From NCBI GenBank assembly GCA_029204225.1, contig CM055109.1, positions 29,698,361 to 29,762,360 of the forward strand: a stretch of DNA of 64,000 nt, in the 5' to 3' direction. The notes beneath the pieces were generated by a model. It saw nothing but the letters and a program-made list of their open reading frames with translations. It did no database searches and was not told the origin of the DNA. Position numbers and translations under genes: made by a program. The first letter of the stretch is position 1; every line of letters begins with the position of its first letter. Source of the stretch: Diphasiastrum complanatum. Its lineage: Eukaryota > Streptophyta > Lycopodiopsida > Lycopodiales > Lycopodiaceae. This document shows positions 31,138 to 41,370 of the stretch, piece after piece.

Positions 31138-31654
31138 TTGTGTTTCAGGTTATGAAGGAGGAAATCAGATCTATCAATGATTTGGTGAAGATATCAAGTC
31201 TAGAGCATGCTAGAGAGGATTCTACATCAAAATCGAGTTTTTTGCTTTTGTAGATTGGATCTTTTGTAGATCAAAACACTAAATAGGTCAATATACTTGT
31301 TCAATTCCGATTTTTGAATTCACATACTGGATTTGGCCAATTTTTTGTGATATTCAATTTTTTGTGAGTTTGCCAAAACCCTAAATTTAATTGGATCTCT
31401 AGTTTTTGAGGTTACGGAACTTCACTTGAGTGTGTTTCAATCTTAGGAAGTGGCAAGAATCATTAGATTGAGGATAGATCATAGGTTGATCAAGATTTCA
31501 CTATTCTATGTGTTGATTTTCTAGTTAGAAGTGCTAGAAGAGATTTGAGAGGTTCCATATCTTTGTAATTTCTTTTTGAGTTCATTTGTTGACATTCAAA
31601 AGAGTGCTTTGTGAATTGCAACAGGTTGAAAGAAGAAGATTAGGTCATTCCAAC

Positions 31655-33290
31655 ATGGCTACAAGTGGTGGATTCATATTAGAAGGCAATGATAAGCTTA
31701 CCTCAATCAACTATTCTATGGAAGATGAGGATGGAGTTCTTATTGGAGATGAATGAGTTGATGGAGATTGTTGCAGGTGTGGAGGGGGGCCTCAAGCACC
31801 TCAAGATCAAGTGACGTATGACAAGGGAGCAAAGAAAGCTCTACACATGATTAAGATGAATGTTACCAATGAACTTCTCAAGGAAGTGGGTAAGTGCATA
31901 TCATCTTTGGAGGCTTGGGAAGCTTTGAAGAAGCTTTATGAATCCAAGTCCACATCAAGAGTGCTTACTCTTAGGAGACAAATCTTTCAAAGTTTGCAAA
32001 AGAAGGAAGAGACTACTCATGCTTTTGTTTTGAGGGTTAAAGCATTCAATGATGAGTTAGCATGTATTGATGAAAGCATTAAGGAGGTAGAACTTGTTCA
32101 AGTTATACTTAATGGCTTTTTAGATGATCATGCTAATCTTGTTCAAAGTCTTGTTATTCAAAAGAATTTGCCAAGTATGGTGGATTTGCAAGCGATCTTG
32201 GTGAATGAGGAGTATAGGCTTCAATCAAGAGGAGGTGGATCTACATCAACATCTCATTATGAAGAGGAGGCTATGTTCTTCAAAGGCAAGTTCAAGGGCA
32301 AAGGCAAAGGCAAGTGGTCAAAAGGTCAAGATCAAGGTGACACTTCCTCTTTTGGCAAAAAGAAAGATAAGTCTAAGTTGAAATGCTTCTATTGTGGAAT
32401 CAAAGGGCATTTTGCAAATGAAAGTTTGAAGAAGCAAAGAGATGAAGGTAGCAAGCAAATCAACTTTACTACTAATGATGAGGATCTAGGTGGTGGTGAT
32501 TCTCTTTTGATGTGTTATTCAAGTCCAATATCAAGTGAAGGTGACAAAGATTCATGGTGGATTGATAGTGGAGCTAGTTCACACATGACTAGTCACAAGG
32601 AGTTTTTTACTTATTTGGTCAATTATGATGGAGCCAAGAAAGCAATTCACATGGCCAATGGTGGTGAGTGTGTGATTCAAGGTATTGGTTCAATTCCTAT
32701 TTGTATCTCTACTAATAGGAAAGCAAGACTTGATGGTGTTCTTTACATTCCTTCACTTTCAAAGCATTTGTTAAGTGTTGGTCAAATGATAGAGAAAGGA
32801 TACATGGTAAAGTTTGGTGGTGATGCTTGTTTCATTACAAAAGAAGAAATCTTGGTTGCTAGGGGCAATAGACAAGGTAGACTTTTCAAGAGGATGGAAT
32901 GGAAAGGAGATTGGTCTCAACTTTCCAAAGTTCCTTTTAGCATCAATAAGATTGGTGGATCTTATGCAAAGTCTAAAAAGCTTCCTTATGCTAGACCTAG
33001 GTCAATATCTAATATGCTTCTTGGAGATGTTCATCTTTGTGCTAACTTGGCTAGTCTTGAGGATAATGATGGTGTTTCAATGGTTCTTCATGGCAAGTGC
33101 AAGCATGCAAAAGGTAAGGAAAGAGCTAACTTCATCAATGGAGGTGAAGGTTCTTCCTTGGAAAAGATTGTTGTTAATGATTTCTTTGATCATATGGAAA
33201 AAGATGTTGTTAGGTGCATGCATGAAGGAGATGGTTCTTCTACATTCTTTTTTTATGATTCCAAGAAAGTAATTTTTCCAGCAAGTGGAT
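31655..33290 (+). pseudogene. Ty1/copia gag, zinc knuckle and protease
   Basis: Gag probably starts at the ATG at 31,655 (ATSGGFILEGNDKLTSINYS), with two frameshifts before 31,811. The rest is open for almost 600 codons: the UBN2-type gag helices (ALHMIKMNVTNELLKEVGK, EAWEALKKLYESKSTSR, ELVQVILNGFLDDH), a basic Gly/Lys tract, a zinc knuckle CFYCGIKGHFANES in which the last Cys is Ser (AGT at 32,423-32,425), protease WWIDSGASSHMT, and the pre-integrase block SLSKHLLSVGQMIEKGYM to GNRQGRLFK. Beyond 32,893 the frame enters a repeated segment. Integrase and RT are absent, so this copy could move only with help. It lies downstream of a matching LTR end and PBS. Confidence 0.85.
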
Positions 33291-33700
33291 GGAATGGAAT
33301 GGAATGGAAAAGGAGATTGGTCTCAACTTTCCAAAGTTCTCTTTTAGCATCAATAAGATTGGTGGATCTTATGCAAAGTCTAAAAAGCTTCCTTATGCTA
33401 GACCTAGGTCAAGATCTAATATGCTTCTTGGACATGTTCATCTTTGTGCTAACTTGGCTAGTTATGAGGATAATGATGGTTCTTCAATGGTTCTTCATGG
33501 CAAATGCAAGCATGCAAAAGGTAAGGAAAGAGCTAACTTCATCAATAGAGGTGGTGAAGGTTCTTCTTGGAAAAGATTGTTGCTAAAGATTTCTTTGATC
33601 ATATGGAAAAGGATGTTGCTAGGTGCATGCATGAAGGAGGTGGTTCTTCTACATTACTTTGTTATGATTCCAAGAAAATCATTTTTCCAACAAGTGGAGT
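32893..33700 (+). repeat. 406-bp tandem duplication inside the copia element
   Basis: Unit A starts near 32,895 and unit B near 33,301 (GAGATTGGTCTCAACTTTCC at 32,907 and 33,313). Both encode INKIGGSYAKSKKLPYARPR, NMLLG, VHLCANLAS and HGKCKHAKGKERANFIN. The junction carries (TGGAA)4. A third copy of the unit lies at 27,480-27,895, and a weaker relative at 47.99-48.12 kb (minus). Confidence 0.85.
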
Positions 33701-33928
33701 CACATTTCTTCATAAAGAAAGTAGATAAAATGATTCTATCAAGAGACTTCGTGAGGGAGATAGTCACAAGTCAAGAAGAAGATAAATATGTGAAGTGTTC
33801 AAAGTAGGATGTACTTTGAATGATGTCATTGTGAATGATAGTGAGAAGAATCATTATCATATGAGTCATTACCTAAAACATTGAGTAGAAGTTCTTGTTT
33901 GGAAAAAGAGAGTACTTCAATCATCCTT

Positions 33929-34522
33929 ATGTTGAAGGTACTAATCATATTTTTCATGGCTTCTAATGTCCTTGAGGTTTCTACTTTTTATGATGCAATC
34001 ATTAAGAGAGAGTCTAAAGAAGAAAAGAGCAATGGAGAATTGGCTCTTGGGAAGATCCAAGTCATGGATCTCACATCTCTTCATCAACTCAAAGGATTCT
34101 ATGATTATGAAATGATCACTCATGATCAAGATGACAAAAGGTTGGTTGTAAAAGACTACATGGAGCAAATCGAGAGGCGATTTCTTCAAGGCAAGGGAGA
34201 TCTCACTGGTGAGCTTATTGAGGTTTGTTATGGACTAAAGAAGGCTAGATTTATTAGTTTTGATACTCATCTTCACCTACTCTACTTCATGTTGGATGGA
34301 ACGTTTGGAATCTATCTTTTGATTTATGATGGTGCCACCAATGACATTGTTTTCACTAACCTTTGTGGAAATTCGAGATCAAACATTGATGAGATCTTGT
34401 TGGATCTAGATCATAAGTTTGAGAGGGACTATTTCCAGAGGTTCAGGTCTAAAGATCTTAGTAAGCTCGCACTGAACATCAACACCTTCAAGCTCATTGA
34501 GCACATTCTCATACTTGCGTAG
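33929..34522 (+). CDS. Unidentified ~198-residue ORF downstream of copia gag-protease
   Basis: Open from before 33,881; the first ATG is at 33,929. It encodes LTSLHQLKGFYDYEMI, KDYMEQIERRFLQGKGDL, TGELIEVCYGLKKARF, FDTHLHLLYFMLDGTFGIYL, NIDEILLDLDHKFERDYF and NTFKLIEHILILA. The sequence is rich in aliphatic residues and looks like a folded protein, but I recognise no family. It occupies the place where integrase and RT should follow. No polypurine tract or LTR is visible at its end. It may be captured sequence or an element-specific protein. Confidence 0.35.
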   Translation: MLKVLIIFFMASNVLEVSTFYDAIIKRESKEEKSNGELALGKIQVMDLTSLHQLKGFYDYEMITHDQDDKRLVVKDYMEQIERRFLQGKGDLTGELIEVCYGLKKARFISFDTHLHLLYFMLDGTFGIYLLIYDGATNDIVFTNLCGNSRSNIDEILLDLDHKFERDYFQRFRSKDLSKLALNINTFKLIEHILILA

Positions 34523-34679
34523 TTTGTGTATGTGCTTTAAAGCTACTTATCAGAATTGGCTTGGGAGCTTCTTCAATACTTTCTTCACATGTTTCACTTT
34601 CTTCATCCCTCATTTCATGTTTTCTCATAGCTTTTGCAACTAAAAACACTTCTCTGCCAGACTTCTAGGTTGGAGCACG

Positions 34680-34890
34680 TTTGGCACAAGAAGGGTGCAA
34701 AGAAGCAACGATGGAGGTACTATAGGCAGCAATGGAGATGATGTAGGTAGCTGGAGCAGGTTTGGCACAGGCAGGGAGTAAAGAGGCAACCACCTGGAGT
34801 AAAGAGGCAGGGAGTAAAGAGCCAGCCACCTTGAGGAAAGAGGCAGCGATGGAGGTGCTATAGGCAGCAACTTGAAGTGCTACTAAATTG
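34680..34890. repeat. Imperfect short tandem repeats (GTAAAGAGGCAGGGA type)
   Basis: Repeated AGTAAAGAGGCA and AGCAACGATGGAGGTRCTATAGGCAGCAA blocks; the outer block occurs twice (about 34,704 and 34,845). The minus-strand Leu/Pro/Ser frames across it are products of the repeat. Confidence 0.6.
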
Positions 34891-35159
34891 ACCTGAAAAC
34901 TAGCAGTAGCAGTGCCCAATCTGTGCTTAATTAGCATGGTAGCTCACTGAGAGGTTAGCAAAGAAGGATTGAAAACCATCACTCAACTATCTATCTCAAG
35001 AACTCTAAAATCCATTTCTTTAAAAAATGCCTCAAGTTTTTGCAAAAATGGTCCATAGAAAAGCTTAAGTCCAACTTTGTCTCGTTCCCCCTCATTGGCC
35101 TTCTCCCAGACTCTCACTCTACACCCATCTGCACAATATTACAAGAACAAAAGTAATCT

Positions 35160-36640
<1,481 letters not shown>

Positions 36641-37129
36641 CATTGTTCACCTCCCTTGAGAAGATCAACCTCTTGAGGAGAAGATCTAGAGCCAAGGATG
36701 CCTAGATAAGCATAAACAAACCAAACCAAGAAAGAGAACAAAAAGAGAAGAAACATCAAAGATGAACAACATGCAAATCTAGGCTATTCCATGATTAGAT
36801 CCTAAGCTAAGATTGACAACCTTAGCAAGCCTATATTCTCACTCCTATCTCTTAGTTTACCCTCTCCCCATTGAATCGAAATACTCATTACTACTCACCC
36901 GATTGGAGATCCATAAAACCTCCTTCTTTGCCTTCTAGATCCATTCGATTAGGGAGGCACATAAAGAGTCCAACATTTTTTGACGTCGTTGTCAAAGAGA
37001 CGGTGCTAAACAGTCCTAGAAGTGGATTTTTGTTTGCATTTTTCTGCTATTTCCTTCTTTTTCACAGGTTTATTACTTGCCCTATTGTGTTTTTTTCACT
37101 TTTTTGTCAATTTAATTTTTTGCCACTTT

Positions 37130-37545
37130 CTTAGAGAGCAGAGCGGAGTTTGAGGCCCCATCAGGCAGCTTGGCGAGTAATGTTCTGTTTACTCGCCAAT
37201 TAAAAAATCCTAAGTTTCTCTCATTGTTTTTACTCGTCCTTTTTTCAAAAGCTCTCTCTGCACAGTCAAATCTATCTCCAGACAGCTCGGTGAGTAATAA
37301 GGCAATTATTCGCCAGTTTGATTTTTTCATTTATTTGATCACCTAATTACTCGCCATCTTCACAGAGAGCTCAAAAATTTCAAATCAAGCATCATGCAAA
37401 TCAGCGAATAACTAGCCGATTACTCGCGTTATTTTTTTCCAATTTAAATTTTCTCGTCATTTTTAATTTTCTGTCTTTTCTTATTACTCGCCAACTGAGA
37501 TTTGTCACCTTTCCGCCAGTTTTATTACTCGTCGTCCATACAATA
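37130..37545. repeat. Array of TTACTCGCC motifs in both orientations
   Basis: A perfect 11-bp inverted repeat TTGGCGAGTAA (37,170-37,180) and TTACTCGCCAA (37,189-37,199) is followed by related copies near 37,230, 37,290, 37,304, 37,346, 37,403-37,428, 37,483 and 37,525. AGAGAGCTC-type blocks near 37,132, 37,250 and 37,366 suggest a ~120-bp tandem unit. The unassigned stretch 36,641-37,129 to its left shows nothing. Confidence 0.6.
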
Positions 37546-37862
37546 CTTAGTACAACATTGGTATATAGAGCCACATTTGGCCATAATCATAGTGAGACAC
37601 CAATCTTGGTTTTGGAAGCAATTTTGAGTGATTCTCTCCATTTGTCTACATTTGTTTTGATTGTTTTGAGGTTCTATCAATGTGTACTTGATTTTCAGGT
37701 TGGAGTCCGTACTCAGACAGTGTTTCACACGTGTGAAACCAAAAAGTACACCTACCTTCAATTAATGATTGTTCTTGTTAGGATTTTGTGTCTAGAATTG
37801 ATCTAGATTGATTTTAATCTCAAGTAGATTGATAGATCAAGTAATCTGACAACCAATTCCTC

Positions 37863-39240
37863 TTGGGGATCAGATTAGGATCCACTCTTGGTCCTTTTTG
37901 TACTTTTTGTACTTTTTGCACAAAAACTTGTTTGGAAGAAAATGAGATGTTCAAAAAGGAGATCCAAACATTTAAATCTTCTTTGCATCATTTTACAACT
38001 AGTAATGATGAGATGAAAACTGCATTTCAATCCAGGCGTATATCATATTTGTCTCTTGTTAAAGATATGGATGTGCTCAACAAAAAGGTCAGAAACCACA
38101 AGAGAAAAAGATTGGTAACCAAGGATATATGTGATCTATCATCCAAAGGAGGTTATCGAAAAAGACGAATCCGTGCTTTTGACTTCTAAATCTATGAAAT
38201 CAATGTTAAACAATACCAAAATGAAAAAGATTAAGGCTTTAGTTACTGATAACATTATGAATGAAGTTGGAAAAATATTGGACACTACATTGGTTCAGGG
38301 GGCATGTGATTTTTCTAGCATCAGTAGAGAAGCATATGCAACAATGTTTAAGATGATAAAGGAGGCATTTGCACAAGTATTAAAAAGTTTCTAATCCCAC
38401 GACCCTTTAATCTTTTTAAAAAAAAAGACATGTTAAACCAAGGTATGCAGACAATAGTTGGTAATCCATCTCATATCAATGAAGTGTATTGCTTGAAAGG
38501 AGAAGTCTAGCATCTAACAATTCCAACAATTTATTTATTGACATTAATCAGTTACTAACATTCATCATAAATTTTTACAGTATTACAAATGAGAATGTCA
38601 ATAACAAGTTCATAGTTGTTCTCAAGTTAGATGAGTCTGAAATTATAAAAGGACAAAAAATGGAAAGAGTCAGTGTTACGATCATGAATGGAGCACTTTC
38701 AAATTCAGAAGACTCTGAAGGCCTCAACTTCAGTGTTCAATCAGAAAATGATATTTGGTGGTTGGCAGCTTTTCAGATATAGTAGTTCCTTCACATATTC
38801 AATAGGGATAATCTAGAAAATCCTCTCTGTGTTAATATTGTTCTAAAACATTTTTTTGTTTCTCTTATAGGTGATGAAAGAAGACCATGACATTCTCTCA
38901 TGGATATTTAATAGAACATCATACCCTGCCACCATCAAAAATCACATGGATGGAGATCCACTCAATATTCTTGGAATTGGCACTTTCAATATAGAATGGC
39001 ATTTAGCAAGAGATTTGAAGACATTAAATTGTATGTTCAATGTATCCCATGGCGCTAACTCTAAACACCCATGTTTGTACTGCATGAAGATAGCAAAAGA
39101 TATGACAAGGAGTACAGGAATATCAAGAGATCGATAAGATCCTAATTGGAAATCCATACTACTGATTCCTCTTCATAATGTTTATATCTGTACATTGCAT
39201 GCAGAGGTGCGTATAATCGAATAAATAATATATCTTCACA
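37863..39240 (+). pseudogene. Decayed gene, possibly transposase-like
   Basis: Several plus-strand frames follow each other as if from one gene: a coiled-coil N-terminus (EENEMFKKEIQTFKSSLHH, LVKDMDVLNKKVRNHKRK), a helical segment (ALVTDNIMNEVGKILD, KMIKEAFAQVLKSF), then KLDESEIIKGQKMERVSVT and FSVQSENDIWW. After a probable short intron ending in an AG at about 38,869, it continues with EWHLARDLKTLNCMF, CLYCMK and IPLHNVYICTLHAEVRIIE. Conserved Asp residues before QKMERVS and in RDLK, with a CxxC motif, recall DDE transposases of large DNA elements, but the family could not be named. Frameshifts near 38,150, 38,394 and 38,780. Confidence 0.35.
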
Positions 39241-40870
39241 TTAAAATTATGTCCTCCAAGAAAATGAGAAAGTGTCTTGATTGCCATAATCATTGTATCA
39301 CCATGTTGATGAAACTTTGAATGGGCAACACTTATCTCATTATTCTTGAAGAACTTCGGTTAATGTCCCAATGCATGATCTCTTGAAAATTCTCTGCCCT
39401 CCTCGACGAATTGCAAAATCATCAAGGAAAATTATTTTCTTAAATGAAAAAATCCAAAGTAAGCTCCAGTATATAATCTGACATAAAGGATCTACTAGTA
39501 CATAATAAGATACAAAACTTATGCATTCGGCTTTGTCTTCCTTGATTATTGTCTCTCCATCAATATTATGTCCACCTTTAGATGTCAATATGGTTGGTGA
39601 ATAGAAAGTTGGTTTTGAAAAACCAAGCTGACTTTGAATTTTGAGAAACTCCTCTTACATCGTCAACACCAGGGAGAAGATCATCAGCATCAAAATCAAT
39701 TATATCCGAAATTTGCTCAAAATGCAAAGAGTCTCAACTTCAGTGAAATAAAAAAAATACGATATATCCGATATTGTCAAAAAAGAATTATTATCTATAT
39801 TATAAGTAGGCAATGTGATTAGAGATTTATCAGAAGGAGAAAGGGTAGTGGGTGTTTTAGGGCCTATAAATGATGTCTTGTTTCGAGCAGGATCAAAATC
39901 TGTACAATCATCTAAACTAACACTTGTATCAATAAAAAAAGTTTCTATATCTACAATTCCCATGTATTTTTGCAGATTGTGCAACTATACAAGTAATCAT
40001 ATGTAGGAAATGAATGGATTTAGATTAGCTATTCAATTAGGAGGAGAGAGGATAGAAATCCAACAAGGAACACTCCATGTAAGGATGTCGAAAGCAACTT
40101 GAGTGTTTCCCAACTTGGGCAACACTATCATAATCTTCCTTCAAAAAGATGTTAGGTTATAAAGATTGTTGCTTTCACATTGGCATATGCTTGTTTACCT
40201 CATGCAATTATGAGCCTTGAAACCGTTAATCCATTGTGATTGTGTGATGATCATAATTGTTGTCATAAGATATTGTAGAAACAATGCATGAGCCATTGCC
40301 TCACACATTCGTTAATGTAATATAGTTGCTCCTTAATGGCAACAATTATAATTTTGTTTTAACCCAAGGTAAATCCTTGCCCCCAAAATGTTGATGTCTT
40401 GAGTATATGATATACACTTGCAAATGCAACGGTGCCTCATAAATTAGCTAAAGAAGAAAAAGAAAGAAACATTGATTCCTTATGGAGATGCATGTAAAGG
40501 TCCAAGTTTTTGCAATAGATGCATTTGCAATGTTACAAAAGAGCCTTTTTGTGCATGTCTATAACATTTTTTGGCTTTGGCAAGGCAATGATCATGCCAA
40601 AAAGAGCGCTACTAGTGGTTGCTATCCAATAAAAAGAAGAGCGTCACAATCGGTTCCCAATAGAAGGGAGGTCTATTACCCAATCACCGCGCCCCAGGAA
40701 TTAGCATCGATGTGGAGAGATGATAATTCGTTCACGAGAGCGAGATAATAGCTTCCAAATTAGAAAAAGATAAAGCATCAATATAGTAGCTTACACAAAT
40801 TTAGGTTCCACTTGCAGGTCCGGGTTTGGAAAACCTTATTACATGAAATGAGGTAACAGCTCTAATTGCA
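39241..40870. other. Region without recognisable genes
   Basis: Short frames only. A minus-strand coding-like stretch at 39,340-39,984 (DKAECISFVSYYVLVDPL and similar) is interrupted by stops and was not identified. Confidence 0.4.
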
Positions 40871-40885
40871 GACAACCGACCCGGC

Positions 40886-40914
40886 GGGGGGGGGGGGGGG
40901 GGGGGGGGGGGGGG
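40886..40914 (+). repeat. Poly-G tract, 29 bases
   Basis: A pure G run, followed by GGGGG and GAGGG groups, about 400 bp upstream of the receptor-kinase start codon. It has high G-quadruplex potential and is also a typical assembly or sequencing problem site. Confidence 0.9.
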
Positions 40915-41079
40915 AGGGGGAGAGGGCGGCGGCTCACATTCTATTACTCACTCATCAATAAATTTGTGTCTCCAAATCTTGTATTATGCTCTCACCAAGA
41001 TTTGAGAGAGGTGGGTTTTATTGATAGTGCAGAAACAGGCAAGGGGGATCCAGGTTTATTCATGGATGAATCGTTTGAT

Positions 41080-41370
41080 GCAATATTGAGTTGCATGGGA
41101 TTTGGGATACGGAGTTGGTTGGGATCCAAATTCTTATAAACAGAGATAGATGATGCAGAGCTCGGCCTACATTAACTTAACTTGTGATCCAGAGCCTCTT
41201 TTCACTATTACCCGTCGAGAATTGAGATAGTAGGGAAAGGAAGGGAGAAATAGGTCTTTTGATGATCGGTTGATGCAATATTTTGTACTCATGGGAATTG
41301 GGATATGGAGCTGAGATGCAAGTTTTCAACATAGATGATGCAGCTTCAGTTTGTGAGCTTGGCCTGCCTT
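41080..41370 (+). promoter_or_regulatory. Duplicated 5' region of the receptor kinase with TATA box
   Basis: Two imperfect direct copies about 190 bp apart (41,080-41,175 and 41,271-41,370) share GATGCAATATT, a TTGGGATAYGGAG block, ATAGATGATGCAG and GAGCTYGGCCTRC. The first copy contains a TATA-like TTCTTATAAACAG (TATAAA at 41,135); the second contains the chosen ATG at 41,316. The TATA box is therefore about 180 bp upstream of the start codon, leaving room for a short 5' leader. Confidence 0.5.

Noticed and set aside
34640-34937. Minus-strand Leu/Pro/Ser-rich ORFs
   Set aside because: They follow a short tandem repeat and have no start context or motif.
41283-41315. Upstream start for the receptor kinase at 41,283
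   Set aside because: The codon is TTG; the first in-frame ATG is at 41,316.
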